From a gamma proteobacterium symbiont of Ctena orbiculata (GTDB lineage Bacteria; Pseudomonadota; Gammaproteobacteria; Chromatiales; Chromatiaceae), in assembly GCA_003094555.1 (NCBI GenBank), contig NATW01000088.1, positions 1 to 34,332 on the forward strand: DNA of 34,332 bases. Reading direction: 5' to 3'. This document shows positions 15,867 to 25,453 of the stretch, in pieces. Numbering within the stretch: the stretch's first letter is position 1; the number at the start of each line of letters is the position of its first letter. The notes beneath the pieces are model-generated. The model searched no databases. It saw nothing but the letters and a program-made list of their open reading frames with translations, and had not been told where the DNA came from. The position numbers and the translations under genes were made by a program.

Positions 15867-16958
15867 ATGAATAAACAGACCGTTCTTTACGATACTCACA
15901 AATCGATGGGCGCCAAACTGGTCCCCTTCGGCGGTTGGAATATGCCATTGCACTATGGTTCGCAACTGGAGGAGCATCATCAGGTGCGACGAGATGCGGG
16001 TATGTTCGATGTATCGCATATGACCGTTGTCGATATCAAGGGCGATGGCGTTAAACCCTTTTTACGCTACCTGCTGGCCAACGATGTGGATAAGTTGAAG
16101 CATCAGGGTAAGGCCCTCTATACCTGCATGCTCAACGAATCGGCTGGGGTAGTGGATGATCTTATCGTCTATCATCTGCACCACAGTTGGTATCGCCTGG
16201 TTGTGAACGCCGGTACCACAGACAAGGATCTGGCTTGGCTGGAACAGAAATCAGAGGCCTATGACGTAACCATCACCCCCCGTCGTGATCTCGCCATGAT
16301 TGCAGTTCAGGGACCCAATGCCCGCTCCAAGGCGCTGCCACTGATGTCGGAAGTGTTGCAACAGACTGCGGCTGACCTGAAACCGTTCAATGCGGTTGCC
16401 GATGCTGATTGGTTTCTGGCCCGAACCGGGTATACCGGTGAAGATGGGTTCGAGATCATGCTGCCGGCGGATCAGGCCCCCTCTTTCTGGCGCCAATTGC
16501 GTGAGGCCGGGGTTGAGCCATGTGGACTCGGCGCCAGGGATACACTGCGCCTGGAAGCAGGGATGAATCTGTATGGGTCCGATATGGACGATGCGACCTC
16601 CCCCCTGGAGTCCGGGCTTGGCTGGACCATTGCCTGGGAGCCGTCGGAACGGGATTTTGTCGGCCGTACAGTGCTGGAGCAACAGCGTAATGATCCGCAA
16701 AAGCGGCGTTTCATCGGTTTGGTATTGACCGGACGTGGGGTGCTGCGTAACCATCTAAAGCTGTATGACGGCGAGAGGGAGATCGGTGAGATCACATCAG
16801 GTGGATATGCCCCCACATTGGAGCGGTCAATCGCATTTGCCCGGGTCCTGCCCGATATTGGTGAGACCTGTGAGGTTGAAATGCGCGGCAAACGTATCAA
16901 GGCACGAGTTGTCAAACCGCCATTTGTGCGCAATGGCAAAGCCATCATCGACTTATAA
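15867..16958 (+). CDS. gcvT: Glycine cleavage system T protein (aminomethyltransferase)
   Basis: GcvT takes the aminomethyl group from lipoyl-GcvH and makes 5,10-methylene-THF and ammonia. The protein (363 residues; E. coli 364) shows [12 protein letters not shown] and [10 protein letters not shown] near the N-terminus, the folate-site region [12 protein letters not shown] and [18 protein letters not shown]. The start is ATG 15867 with GGGAG seven bases upstream. The frame is open to 15723, but that extension would translate the terminator and riboswitch. It is the first gene of a four-gene gcv cluster. Confidence 0.97.
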   Translation: MNKQTVLYDTHKSMGAKLVPFGGWNMPLHYGSQLEEHHQVRRDAGMFDVSHMTVVDIKGDGVKPFLRYLLANDVDKLKHQGKALYTCMLNESAGVVDDLIVYHLHHSWYRLVVNAGTTDKDLAWLEQKSEAYDVTITPRRDLAMIAVQGPNARSKALPLMSEVLQQTAADLKPFNAVADADWFLARTGYTGEDGFEIMLPADQAPSFWRQLREAGVEPCGLGARDTLRLEAGMNLYGSDMDDATSPLESGLGWTIAWEPSERDFVGRTVLEQQRNDPQKRRFIGLVLTGRGVLRNHLKLYDGEREIGEITSGGYAPTLERSIAFARVLPDIGETCEVEMRGKRIKARVVKPPFVRNGKAIIDL

Positions 16959-17020
16959 TCCGGAATGCAAACAACTTAACGGGATGACCCTGTAACCTAT
17001 TCTCCACGAAGGTAAGAAAT

Positions 17021-17413
17021 ATGAGCACTACACCTACTGATAGACGCTATGCCAAGTCCCATGAATGGATTAAAGATGAGGGCGATGGCAGTTTCACCAT
17101 CGGTATCACCGAGCATGCACAAGAGCTACTGGGTGACCTGGTTTTTGTCGACCTGCCTGAGGTGGGTGCCCAGGTCGAGGCTGGTAGCGACTGCGCTGTG
17201 GTTGAGTCAGTCAAGGCTGCTTCCGATGTCTATAGCCCGGCCTCGGGTGAAGTCATCGCCATCAACGAAACCCTCGATGGGGCACCTGAAACCATCAATG
17301 AGGATGCCTACGGTAGTGGCTGGATGTTCAAGGTCAAAGTGACAGACACAAGTGGCATGGATGAGCTGCTTGATGCGAGTGGCTATGATGCAATGATCGC
17401 CGAAGAGGGATGA
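17021..17413 (+). CDS. gcvH: Glycine cleavage system H protein
   Basis: GcvH is the lipoylated carrier that shuttles the aminomethyl group between GcvP, GcvT and the L protein. The 130 residues match the family length. The lipoyl lysine is Lys65 in [14 protein letters not shown]. Further family sequence is [11 protein letters not shown] near the C-terminus. ATG 17021 has a GAAGGTAAG site upstream. It lies 62 bases after gcvT; no lipoate ligase or gcvL (lpd) is in the window. Confidence 0.97.
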   Translation: MSTTPTDRRYAKSHEWIKDEGDGSFTIGITEHAQELLGDLVFVDLPEVGAQVEAGSDCAVVESVKAASDVYSPASGEVIAINETLDGAPETINEDAYGSGWMFKVKVTDTSGMDELLDASGYDAMIAEEG

Positions 17414-17441
17414 TCCCGGTTTTACCTCGATCCTCTCTGCT

Positions 17442-17458
17442 GCGAATCCCGGATTCGC
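17442..17458 (+). repeat. Intercistronic palindrome between gcvH and gcvPA
   Basis: GCGAATCCCGGATTCGC is an inverted repeat (8-base arms, one central base) in the 83-base gap. In RNA it can form a 6-bp stem with a 5-base loop. There is no T run behind it, so it is more likely an mRNA-processing or stability hairpin than a terminator. Confidence 0.4.
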
Positions 17459-17496
17459 TGGCGGACTGACATATTTTTTTAGCAGACGAGAGAGCT

Positions 17497-18894
17497 ATGC
17501 CTTTCATCCCCCACACAGAAGAAGATATTCAAGAGATGCTTGCGACTATCGGGGTCGAGCATATCGATGCGCTGTTCGATGAGATACCCGAGGAGTTGCG
17601 TTGCGGAGAGTTGAATACGATACCGTCGGGTATATCGGAAATGGAGCTTTCCCGGCTGATGCAGGCGCGTGCCCGTGATGATGGTCAACCACTCTGTTTC
17701 ATCGGGGCGGGCGCTTATGATCATCATATACCGGCTGCTGTCTGGGAACTGACCACCCGGGGCGAGTTCTATACCGCCTACACGCCCTATCAGGCAGAAG
17801 CGAGCCAGGGGACATTGCAACTGCTTTATGAATTTCAGTCGATGATGACCGCATTGACAGGAATGGATGTCTCCAATGCATCGCTCTATGATGGGGCTTC
17901 AGCCTTGGCTGAAGCGGCGTTGATGGCAGTCAGGGCAAATCGTAAATCCAAATCAAAACGCATCCTTGTTCCCCGCAACCTGCATCCCACTTACCGCAAG
18001 GTGATTTATACCATCGTGCGAAACCAGCAGATCGAGTTGGTTGAGGTGGGTTATGACAATAGCAGTGGCGCGATCGATAGACAGGAACTGGAGCGCCACA
18101 GTGGTGAAGATTTCGCCGCGTTGATTATTCCGCAGCCTAATTTTTTCGGTGTGCTGGAGTCAGTCGATGAGCTGACGGATTGGGCTCATGCAAACAATAT
18201 GCTGACTATCGGGGTGGTTAATCCACTCGCCATTGCGGTTCTGAAACCGGCTGGCGAGTGGGGTGAACAGGGTGCGGATATCTGTTGTGGAGAAGGGCAG
18301 CCGTTGGGTGCGCCACTGGCTTCCGGCGGGCCCTATTTTGGATTTCTCTGCAGTACTCAAAAACTGGTGCGCCAGATGCCGGGGCGCATCATAGGCAAGA
18401 CGGTGGACATGGATGGAAAGCCCGGCTATGCGCTTACGCTGCAAGCGAGAGAGCAGCATATCCGACGTTCAAAGGCGACTTCCAACATTTGCACCAACCA
18501 AGGCTTGATGGTGACGGCGGCGACCATCCACATGACCCTGGTGGGTAGCGAAGGCCTGCAGCGGGTTGCTGCCGCAAGCCATGCCAACACCGAAAAGCTG
18601 ACTCGGGTCCTGAACTCGCTACCGGGTGTGGAGAGTGTATTCGATGGCCCAGGTTTCCATGAACGTGTAGTGCGTTTGCCCATCGCCGCAAAGAAGGTGT
18701 TGCGTGCCTTGGCGGCGCACAATGTACTGGGTGGTTTCGATCTCAGTGATGATTATCCCGAATTGGGTGATGCGATCCTGGTATGTGCGACTGAATTAAG
18801 AACCGACAGTGATATAGAAAGCTATCGGAGCAAACTGGAGCGGGTGATCGCATCCCAGGTGGAGACACCCTGTCAGCTGAAACCCGATTGGTAA
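17497..18894 (+). CDS. gcvPA: Glycine dehydrogenase (decarboxylating) subunit 1
   Basis: This is the alpha half of a two-subunit P protein, corresponding to the N-terminal half of the single-chain GcvP of E. coli. The complex decarboxylates glycine with PLP and loads GcvH. The 465 residues include the family's [15 protein letters not shown] opening, [30 protein letters not shown] and [11 protein letters not shown]. The PLP lysine is on the partner subunit. ATG 17497 has GAGAGAG-like purines upstream. It is followed by gcvPB after 10 bases, so the two are surely co-expressed. Confidence 0.96.
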   Translation: MPFIPHTEEDIQEMLATIGVEHIDALFDEIPEELRCGELNTIPSGISEMELSRLMQARARDDGQPLCFIGAGAYDHHIPAAVWELTTRGEFYTAYTPYQAEASQGTLQLLYEFQSMMTALTGMDVSNASLYDGASALAEAALMAVRANRKSKSKRILVPRNLHPTYRKVIYTIVRNQQIELVEVGYDNSSGAIDRQELERHSGEDFAALIIPQPNFFGVLESVDELTDWAHANNMLTIGVVNPLAIAVLKPAGEWGEQGADICCGEGQPLGAPLASGGPYFGFLCSTQKLVRQMPGRIIGKTVDMDGKPGYALTLQAREQHIRRSKATSNICTNQGLMVTAATIHMTLVGSEGLQRVAAASHANTEKLTRVLNSLPGVESVFDGPGFHERVVRLPIAAKKVLRALAAHNVLGGFDLSDDYPELGDAILVCATELRTDSDIESYRSKLERVIASQVETPCQLKPDW

Positions 18895-18904
18895 GGCTAA
18901 AGAT

Positions 18905-20353
18905 ATGATATACGAACGTTCACGAAAGGGGCGTCGGGCGGCAGCTCAGGCACCATTGGAAAAGGCTGATCTGTCAGCTATCCCGGCGGCGATGCTGCGA
19001 GATAAACAGGCATCCCTGCCGGAAGTATCCGAGATGCAGGCGGTGCGCCATTTTACCCAGTTGTCGCAGAAGAACTTCTCCATCGACACCCATTTTTATC
19101 CTTTGGGTTCGTGCACCATGAAATACAATCCGCGGGCGTGCAATAGCTTGGCCAGCCTGCCCGGACTGGTTTCAAGACATCCATTGGCGCCTGAAACCCA
19201 CAGCCAGGGTTTTATGGCATGTCTTTATGAGCTGCAGGAGATACTCAAGACTGTCACCGGTATGCATGCGGTCTCCCTGACCCCTGCCGCAGGGGCCCAA
19301 GGGGAGTTCGCCGGGGTCGCAATGATCCGTGCTTACCATGATGCCAGGAAGGATACAGACCGCAGTGAGATCCTGGTGCCGGATGCGGCCCATGGCACCA
19401 ACCCCGCTTCGGCGGTCATGTGCGGCTATACGACGCGAGAGATTCCAACCGGTGCCGATGGGGATATCGATGTGGAGGCCTTGAAGTCTGCACTGGGCCC
19501 GCAGACCGCCGGTATCATGTTGACCAATCCATCCACCGTGGGTGTCTTCGAACGGCGTATCAAGGAGATCGCCGGGTTGGTGCATGCTGCGGGGGGGCTA
19601 CTCTATTATGATGGCGCCAACCTGAACGCCATTCTCGGCAAGGTCAGGCCGGGGGACATGGGATTCGATGTCATTCATATGAATCTGCACAAAACCTTTT
19701 CCACGCCCCACGGTGGTGGCGGACCAGGTGCCGGTCCGGTCGGGGTCAGTCAACGTCTCGAGCCCTATCTGCCGGTACCCATGGTTGATTTCGACGGCAG
19801 CGACTATCGCTGGCTGACAGAAAAGGAGCGACCCGAATCCATGGGACGTCTCTCCGCATTCGCCGGTAATGCCGGGGTGCTATTGCGCGCCTATATCTAT
19901 GCCCGTCTCCTGGGCAAAGAAGGGATGCATCGAGTGGCAGAGTTTTCCACCCTGAATGCCAACTATCTGCTCAAGCGGTTGATGGAGGCCGGCTTCGATG
20001 CCGCTTATCCTGAACGTCGTGCCAGTCATGAATTTATCCTTACCTTGAAACAGCAAGCCAAGGAGTTGGGTGTCAACACCATGGATTTTGCCAAACGCAT
20101 GCTCGACTATGGGGTGCATGCGCCGACCACCTACTTTCCCTTGTTGGTCCCAGAGTGTCTGTTGGTGGAACCCACCGAGACAGAGGCCAAGGAGGAGTTG
20201 GATAACTTTGTTGAGATCATGAAGAGCATCAAGCAGGAGGCCGAAACCCAACCTGATATGGTTAAACAGGCGCCTCATACCATGCCAGTAAGACGACTCG
20301 ACGATGTGCGCGCTGCGCGAGAGCTCGATCTCGCCTGGAGAGGGGACGAGTAG
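18905..20353 (+). CDS. gcvPB: Glycine dehydrogenase (decarboxylating) subunit 2
   Basis: This is the PLP-carrying beta half of the split P protein (482 residues). The PLP lysine is Lys263 in [16 protein letters not shown], and the glycine-rich loop after it is intact. Other family sequence includes [13 protein letters not shown] near the N-terminus and [12 protein letters not shown]. The split form is the one found in many bacteria other than the enterics, so it argues against an enteric host. It is probably the last gcv gene; a 91-base gap separates it from the kinase gene downstream. Confidence 0.97.
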   Translation: MIYERSRKGRRAAAQAPLEKADLSAIPAAMLRDKQASLPEVSEMQAVRHFTQLSQKNFSIDTHFYPLGSCTMKYNPRACNSLASLPGLVSRHPLAPETHSQGFMACLYELQEILKTVTGMHAVSLTPAAGAQGEFAGVAMIRAYHDARKDTDRSEILVPDAAHGTNPASAVMCGYTTREIPTGADGDIDVEALKSALGPQTAGIMLTNPSTVGVFERRIKEIAGLVHAAGGLLYYDGANLNAILGKVRPGDMGFDVIHMNLHKTFSTPHGGGGPGAGPVGVSQRLEPYLPVPMVDFDGSDYRWLTEKERPESMGRLSAFAGNAGVLLRAYIYARLLGKEGMHRVAEFSTLNANYLLKRLMEAGFDAAYPERRASHEFILTLKQQAKELGVNTMDFAKRMLDYGVHAPTTYFPLLVPECLLVEPTETEAKEELDNFVEIMKSIKQEAETQPDMVKQAPHTMPVRRLDDVRAARELDLAWRGDE

Positions 20354-20444
20354 CCCTACCGGTCATGCCATGATGTAAGCATGCACATTGCTTGGTTCCC
20401 ACGCTGCACTTTTTTTATCCTACAAATTTCGACAAGAGGTAAAC

Positions 20445-21380
20445 ATGTCGGCCTTGATATGTGGTTCATTCGCCTTCGATACCATCATGGTCTTTGATGA
20501 TCATTTCAAGCACCATATTCTTCCGGAGCAGGTGCATATTCTGAATGTCTCCTTTCTGGTGCCTGATCTGCGCAGGGAGTTTGGGGGGTGCGCCGGTAAT
20601 ATTGCCTACAATCTGAAAATGCTCGGTGGTGAGGGAAAGCCGGTGGGTACCGTGGGTGAGGATTTTTCCCCCTATGCAAAATGGATGGACGAGTGTGGTA
20701 TCAGTCGTGAACAGGTGTTGGAAGTATCCGGCAGTTATACGGCCCAGGCCTATATCACCACGGATAAGGATGATAATCAGATCACCGCCTTTCATCCCGG
20801 AGCTATGAACCAGGCCCACCAAATCGATGTCTCAAAGATCGATGGCTGTACCCTTGGTATGGTCTCCCCGGATGGCCGCCAGGGTATGATCGAGCATGCT
20901 GAGCAATTCGCCGAGATCGGGGTGCCATTTATATTTGACCCCGGTCAAGGCATGCCCATGTTCGATGGCGATAGCCTGATGAGGTTCGCTGAACAGGCAA
21001 GTTGGCTCGCCTTTAACGACTATGAAGCGAAGTTGATGCAGGAGCGTACCGGAAAGAGCTTGAAGCAACTGGCGCAGATGGTAGATGCGATCATCGTAAC
21101 CCGCGGTGGTGAAGGTTCAGAGATTATCACCAGGGAGAGCGTCTACTCCATACCTGCAGCACCGGTGAAGTCGGTCGTAGACCCGACTGGCTGTGGCGAT
21201 GCTTATCGTGCCGGAATGTTATATGGCCTGATGAATGATATGGACTGGGAGACAACGGGTCGAATCGCCGCATTGATGGGTGCGATCAAGATCGAACAGG
21301 CAGGTACCCAGAATCATAATGTAACGTCGGAGGAGTTTGGCCGCCGTTTTGAGAAGGCGTTTGATTATAAATTTACATAG
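20445..21380 (+). CDS. PfkB-family carbohydrate/nucleoside kinase (adenosine kinase-like)
   Basis: The 311-residue protein is a PfkB (ribokinase) superfamily kinase that transfers phosphate from ATP to a sugar or nucleoside. It shows the N-terminal GSFAFDTI, the substrate-site FGGCAGNIAYNLKMLGG and the C-terminal catalytic DPTGCGDAYRAGMLYG, whose Asp is the expected base. The anion-hole motif reads TGCGD rather than the common TGAGD. Proteins of this type in gammaproteobacteria are often annotated as adenosine kinase; the exact substrate is not shown by sequence. ATG 20445 has AAGAGGT upstream; the longer frame from 20388 lacks a site. It lies between gcvPB and moaB, 10 bases before the latter. 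Confidence 0.85.
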   Translation: MSALICGSFAFDTIMVFDDHFKHHILPEQVHILNVSFLVPDLRREFGGCAGNIAYNLKMLGGEGKPVGTVGEDFSPYAKWMDECGISREQVLEVSGSYTAQAYITTDKDDNQITAFHPGAMNQAHQIDVSKIDGCTLGMVSPDGRQGMIEHAEQFAEIGVPFIFDPGQGMPMFDGDSLMRFAEQASWLAFNDYEAKLMQERTGKSLKQLAQMVDAIIVTRGGEGSEIITRESVYSIPAAPVKSVVDPTGCGDAYRAGMLYGLMNDMDWETTGRIAALMGAIKIEQAGTQNHNVTSEEFGRRFEKAFDYKFT

Positions 21381-21390
21381 AGAATAATTT

Positions 21391-21921
21391 ATGTCCGGAC
21401 ATTTTAAAGAAAGCGGTTTTGTACCCCTCAATCTGGCCATATTAACGGTATCGGACAGCCGTACCGAAGAGACGGATAAATCGGGTCAAACCCTCAGGGA
21501 AAGGGCCTTGGAGGCCGGTCATCAGGTAGTTGATAAACGCATCGTGCCGGACGATGTCTATCAGATGCGGGCGGTGGTCTCGGCCTGGATTGCCGACACC
21601 GATGTACATGTGATTGTCTCCACCGGAGGTACCGGCATTACCGGGCGCGACAGCACACCGGAAGCGCTGCAACCCCTGTTCGATAAGTCTATCGAGGGGT
21701 TTGGTGAACTCTATCGCGCAATCTCCCTGGAGGAGATCGGCAGCTCCTCGATTCAATCCCGTGCGATCGCCGGTCTTGCCAATGGCACACTGATCTTTTG
21801 CCTGCCCGGGTCTACCGGCGCCTGTCGCACCGGATGGGACAAGATCTTGCAATCCCAACTTGATATGCGCACCAGGCCCTGTAATTTCGCGCAAATGTTT
21901 CCGCGCCTGTTGGAGGAGTGA
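21391..21921 (+). CDS. moaB: Molybdenum cofactor biosynthesis protein B
   Basis: MoaB/MogA-family proteins adenylate molybdopterin in Moco synthesis; E. coli MoaB itself lacks clear activity, so the exact step here is inferred. The 176 residues contain LAILTVSDSRTEETDKSGQ and the glycine motif VSTGGTGITGRDSTPEAL typical of the MogA/MoaB fold. No separate mogA is in the window, so this protein may serve as the adenylyltransferase. One base separates its stop from moeA. Confidence 0.93.
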   Translation: MSGHFKESGFVPLNLAILTVSDSRTEETDKSGQTLRERALEAGHQVVDKRIVPDDVYQMRAVVSAWIADTDVHVIVSTGGTGITGRDSTPEALQPLFDKSIEGFGELYRAISLEEIGSSSIQSRAIAGLANGTLIFCLPGSTGACRTGWDKILQSQLDMRTRPCNFAQMFPRLLEE

Positions 21922-21922
21922 G

Positions 21923-23161
21923 ATGGCTGATTGCGATAGTCATCAAGCGCAGCTGAAGCCGGTCGATGAGGCGCTGTCATTCCTGCTCGATCAGGTCAAA
22001 CCCATCTCCGGGCTCGAGACCCTGGTCTTAAACGAGGCGCTGGGCCGGGTGCTGGCCGTTCCGGTTAAAAGTCAGGTTGACGTTCCACCCTGGGATAACA
22101 GCGCCATGGATGGGTTTGCCATCAACAGTCAAGATCTAGACAAGCATGGGGACCGCTTGAGAGTCGCTCAACGCATCCCCGCCGGGTCAGCCGGTACACC
22201 GCTCGCGCCTGGCACTGCCGCACGTATATTTACCGGCGCTCCAGTGCCGGAGGGTGCCGATGCGGTGGTCATACAGGAGGTCTGCAGGGTCGACGGCGAA
22301 GAGGTCGTGATCACAGAGAGGCCTGCAAGCGGCGCCAATATCCGAAGGGCGGGAGAAGATATCCTGCAAGGTGAGGAGATATTGTCGCCAGGGGTCAAAC
22401 TTGATGCGCAACACCTCGGTCTGGCCGCTTCGGTGGGGGTGGCCGGGTTGTCGGTCTATCATCGGTTGAAAGTGGCGGTTTTTTCCAGTGGCGATGAATT
22501 GGTAATGCCTGGTGAGGAGTTGAAGGCGGGTCAGATATACAATTCCAACCAGTTCACCCTGGCTGGACTGTTACAGCGGCTCGGATGTGAAGTGATTCAA
22601 TTGGGCATAGTTGAAGACACATTTGAAGCCACCTGCAAAGCCCTCGCGCATGGTGCCGAAGCCGCCGACCTGGTACTTGCGTCGGGTGGGGTTTCCGTGG
22701 GGGAGGAGGATCATGTCAAACCTGCAGTGGAAAAACTGGGGTCACTGGCGTTATGGAAGATTGCCTCTCGTCCGGGAAAACCCCTGGCGTTCGGTTATAT
22801 AGCAGAGACACCTTTCTTGGGCGCACCGGGGAATCCGGTCTCACTCTTTGTCACCTTTTCTCTCTTCGCCCGGCCATTCATACTGCGTATGCAAGGCATG
22901 ACCGGGGAGGTGGTGCCGCAACCGATCAAGGTTATTGCTGGCTTCGAGAAGGCCGCCACCGATAAGCGTCAGGAGTATGCCCGCGGTCGACTGGAGCTGA
23001 ACGAGCAGGGGCAGTCGGTGGTGCGACTCTATCCCAATCCTTCATCCGGTGTATTAAGCTCTGTGGTATGGGCAAATGGATTTGCCGTATTGCCGCCGCT
23101 TACCGCCATCAAGCCCGGTGATCCTGTGGATTTCATACCCTTCAGCGAGATGATGACATGA
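21923..23161 (+). CDS. moeA: Molybdopterin molybdotransferase MoeA
   Basis: MoeA inserts molybdate into adenylated molybdopterin. At 412 residues it matches E. coli MoeA (411). Features are the N-terminal domain with VPPWDNSAMDGFAI, the RIFTGAPVPEGADAVV segment, the MogA-like domain with VFSSGDEL, ASGGVSVGEEDHVK and GAPGNPVSLFV, and a C-terminal beta domain. ATG 21923 was chosen for the GGAGGAG site just upstream; the earlier frame (from 21860) lies inside moaB. Its stop overlaps the moaD start (ATGA). Confidence 0.96.
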   Translation: MADCDSHQAQLKPVDEALSFLLDQVKPISGLETLVLNEALGRVLAVPVKSQVDVPPWDNSAMDGFAINSQDLDKHGDRLRVAQRIPAGSAGTPLAPGTAARIFTGAPVPEGADAVVIQEVCRVDGEEVVITERPASGANIRRAGEDILQGEEILSPGVKLDAQHLGLAASVGVAGLSVYHRLKVAVFSSGDELVMPGEELKAGQIYNSNQFTLAGLLQRLGCEVIQLGIVEDTFEATCKALAHGAEAADLVLASGGVSVGEEDHVKPAVEKLGSLALWKIASRPGKPLAFGYIAETPFLGAPGNPVSLFVTFSLFARPFILRMQGMTGEVVPQPIKVIAGFEKAATDKRQEYARGRLELNEQGQSVVRLYPNPSSGVLSSVVWANGFAVLPPLTAIKPGDPVDFIPFSEMMT

Positions 23162-23409
23162 TCCAGGTCCTCTTTTTTGCCCGATTTCGCGAGGAACTTG
23201 GGGTCGCGTCCGAGCAGATCGATCTGGATGGCCTGACATGCGTTGACGACCTGCTTACGGTACTGAGGGGGAGAGGGGGTGCATGGGCCCGACTCTTTGC
23301 CGCGGATCAGCGGGTGATGATGGCGGTCAACCAGGAGTTGGCTGATAGGGAAACAGCGCTGAATACGGGTGACGAAGTTGCCTTTTTCCCGCCTGTCACC
23401 GGGGGTTGA
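23158..23409 (+). CDS. moaD: Molybdopterin synthase small subunit MoaD
   Basis: MoaD is the ubiquitin-like sulfur carrier of molybdopterin synthase. The 83 residues have the fold's opening IQVLFFARFREELG, DEVAFFPPVTGG at the end and the essential C-terminal Gly-Gly, which is thiocarboxylated. The ATGA overlap with moeA and the 3-base gap to moaE show tight coupling. Confidence 0.96.
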   Translation: MIQVLFFARFREELGVASEQIDLDGLTCVDDLLTVLRGRGGAWARLFAADQRVMMAVNQELADRETALNTGDEVAFFPPVTGG

Positions 23410-23412
23410 AGG

Positions 23413-23877
23413 ATGAACAACATAACTATCCAGGCTGACCCATTCGATCCGAATCATGAGGTGGACCTGTTGCGCGGGAATGATTCATCCATTGGTGCGG
23501 TAGTGACATTCATCGGCCTGATGCGGGATATCAACGAGGGTGACAGGGTGGAAAAACTGACCCTTGAACACTATCCCGGTATGACAGAGCAAGCCCTGCA
23601 ACAGATAGTCGATGAGGCTGGCAACCGCTGGGAGATCCAACATTGCCGTGTGGTGCATCGGGTAGGTGTCTTATCGCCAACCGACCCGATCGTATTGGTG
23701 GCGGTGGCGAGCCGTCACCGCAAACAGGCCTTTAAGGCCTGTGAATTCATCATCGATTATCTAAAGACCAGGGCGCCGTTCTGGAAGAAGGAGACAACGC
23801 CAGAGGGAGATCGCTGGGTGGATGCAAGAGAGAGTGATGATGAGGCAACCCTGCAGTGGCAAATGCCTGACTCGTGA
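23413..23877 (+). CDS. moaE: Molybdopterin synthase catalytic subunit MoaE
   Basis: MoaE with MoaD converts cyclic pyranopterin monophosphate to molybdopterin. The 154 residues show GAVVTFIGLMRDINEGD, LEHYPGMTE, HRVGVLSPTDPIVLVAV and the catalytic-lysine region TRAPFWKKE. It ends the moaB-moeA-moaD-moaE run. The moaA and moaC genes needed for the earlier steps are not in the window. Confidence 0.96.
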   Translation: MNNITIQADPFDPNHEVDLLRGNDSSIGAVVTFIGLMRDINEGDRVEKLTLEHYPGMTEQALQQIVDEAGNRWEIQHCRVVHRVGVLSPTDPIVLVAVASRHRKQAFKACEFIIDYLKTRAPFWKKETTPEGDRWVDARESDDEATLQWQMPDS

Positions 23878-23901
23878 GGGGGATCGCTTGAGGGGATTGA
23901 T

Positions 23902-23929
23902 AACCGGGATGCGCGGGTGCATCCCGGTT
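23902..23929. terminator. Hairpin between convergent moaE and the HTH gene
   Basis: AACCGGGATGC (23902-23912) and GCATCCCGGTT (23919-23929) form a perfect 11-bp stem with a 6-base loop, between convergent genes. Only short T runs flank it, so termination strength is uncertain. Confidence 0.55.
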
Positions 23930-23939
23930 TGAAGCTGAG

Positions 23940-24314
23940 CTACTTCTTGTTTGAGTGGAGCAGAACCTGTTCGAAGATATTTCTCTTGATGCGGCTACGA
24001 ATGGGTTCCGGCAGGTTGTGCCAGGCCTTGGCCACTTCAACCGCTTCGTCATCCATCACGGTGGTAGTGGATTCGCCGAACATCAGCCAGGCTGGATTGA
24101 CGTCGAGTACCTGGGCGATCTCATCTATCTTACGGGGACGAAGACTCTTACCGTTCTCGATTTTCTGTATCACGGCCTGATTGGTGCCGGCACGCAGGGC
24201 CAACTCTTCCTGGGTCCAACCCCTTTCCCGTCTTTTCCTGCGTAATCGAGAGCCTAGAGTATCCATTTCCCGCGGTATATATGTTTCAAATTTCTGTGCG
24301 TGTACGTAGCTCAT
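23940..24314 (-). CDS. XRE-type helix-turn-helix transcriptional regulator
   Basis: The 124-residue protein carries one Cro/C1-type HTH domain at about residues 20-75 (LGSRLRRKRRERGWTQEELA, then AVIQKIENGKS), preceded by a basic N-terminus and followed by a short charged tail (LPEPIRSRIKRNIFEQVLL). There is no ligand or protease domain. I chose ATG 24314 because GGAAGGA lies five bases upstream; ATG codons further out are less well supported. It is divergent from lgt across 239 bases. The target is unknown; autoregulation and action on the divergent gene are only possibilities. Confidence 0.85.
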   Translation of the reverse strand: MSYVHAQKFETYIPREMDTLGSRLRRKRRERGWTQEELALRAGTNQAVIQKIENGKSLRPRKIDEIAQVLDVNPAWLMFGESTTTVMDDEAVEVAKAWHNLPEPIRSRIKRNIFEQVLLHSNKK

Positions 24315-24385
24315 GGTCCTTCCCGTTAAGATGCCGATGTGGGTTTGCATCACCTGTACGTGGTAGCGGCGCAGCGTTCAAAAAC

Positions 24386-24413
24386 TTGACACCCCGTAGA
24401 AGTCCGTCATAAC
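24386..24413 (+). promoter_or_regulatory. Candidate promoter for lgt
   Basis: A perfect -35, TTGACA (24386-24391), is followed after 16 bases by CATAAC (24408-24413; four of six to consensus). The predicted leader of about 135 bases before lgt is long but has no gene in it. Confidence 0.4.
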
Positions 24414-24553
24414 GCTTGCGAAATTAATTCCAGTACTTGGGGAAAATGTGACCAATTTCACACTATCCTAACATGAAAATATGCCATGAAATTGTGGATT
24501 TACGATTTCTTGGCACATTGGCGAATAGAATTCCTGTGATACCATGCACCCCC

Positions 24554-25393
24554 ATGATCACTTACCCTGTTATCGACTCCACCCTGCTAACCCTGGGGCC
24601 GGTGAGTATCCACTGGTACGGGATGATGTATGTGGTTGGCTTTCTGGGAGGCTGGTGGCTGGGACGCCGCCGGGTAGGGAAACCGGGTATGGTATGGGAC
24701 GCCAAGCAGGTGGACGATATCGTCTTCTATATAGTACTTGGGGTGGTTCTGGGCGGGCGTATAGGCTATATCCTGTTCTACAATTTCAGCGAATTTTTGG
24801 CGAATCCCCTGGTACTGATAAAGGTATGGAACGGCGGGATGTCGTTTCATGGGGGGCTGTTGGGTGTATTGCTGGCAATGTGGTACTTTGCCCGCAAACA
24901 TGGCCGAACGTTTTACGAGGCGACCGATTTCATTGCGCCGTTGGTCACCATCGGTTTGGGGGCAGGCCGTATCGGTAATTTCATCAACGCGGAACTGTGG
25001 GGTGGGGTGACCGATCTACCCTGGGGGATGCGTGTTCCCTGTAGTGTGGGGGAAGCGCTCTGTGCCCGGCTCGGATTGCCCATGGATGCGGAGTACTCGC
25101 TGCCTGTCCATCCCAGTCAACTGTATGAATCCTTCCTGGAAGGCTTGGTGCTGTTCCTGATCCTATGGACCTTCTCGGCCAGGCCAAGACCGAGGATGGC
25201 GGTTTCAGGACTGTTTTTGGTCTGTTATGGGATATTTCGATTCATGGTCGAATTCGTGCGCATGCCCGACCAGCATATCGGCTATCTTGCCTTTGACTGG
25301 TTGACCATGGGGCAGCTGCTGAGTTTGCCGATGATACTATTTGGTGCCTTGTTGCTCTTTCTGGCCTACAGGCCGAAGATCAGCCAGGGCTAG
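24554..25393 (+). CDS. lgt: Prolipoprotein diacylglyceryl transferase
   Basis: Lgt attaches diacylglycerol to the lipobox cysteine of prolipoproteins in the inner membrane, the first step of lipoprotein maturation. The 279 residues hold about seven hydrophobic segments and the family motifs IHWYGMMYV, GGMSFHGGLLG (catalytic His region) and the signature GRIGNFINAELWG. ATG 24554 matches the usual N-terminus (MITYPVIDSTLLTLGPVSIH); the frame continues to 24473 without family sequence. The ribosome site is weak. It begins an lgt-thyA-folA run, a pairing common in gammaproteobacteria. Confidence 0.95.
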   Translation: MITYPVIDSTLLTLGPVSIHWYGMMYVVGFLGGWWLGRRRVGKPGMVWDAKQVDDIVFYIVLGVVLGGRIGYILFYNFSEFLANPLVLIKVWNGGMSFHGGLLGVLLAMWYFARKHGRTFYEATDFIAPLVTIGLGAGRIGNFINAELWGGVTDLPWGMRVPCSVGEALCARLGLPMDAEYSLPVHPSQLYESFLEGLVLFLILWTFSARPRPRMAVSGLFLVCYGIFRFMVEFVRMPDQHIGYLAFDWLTMGQLLSLPMILFGALLLFLAYRPKISQG

Positions 25394-25453
25394 CTTTTTC
25401 CTGTAGGTAAATTAGATGAGACGAGTTTTACTAGGTCGTCGGGAAGTGACGGC

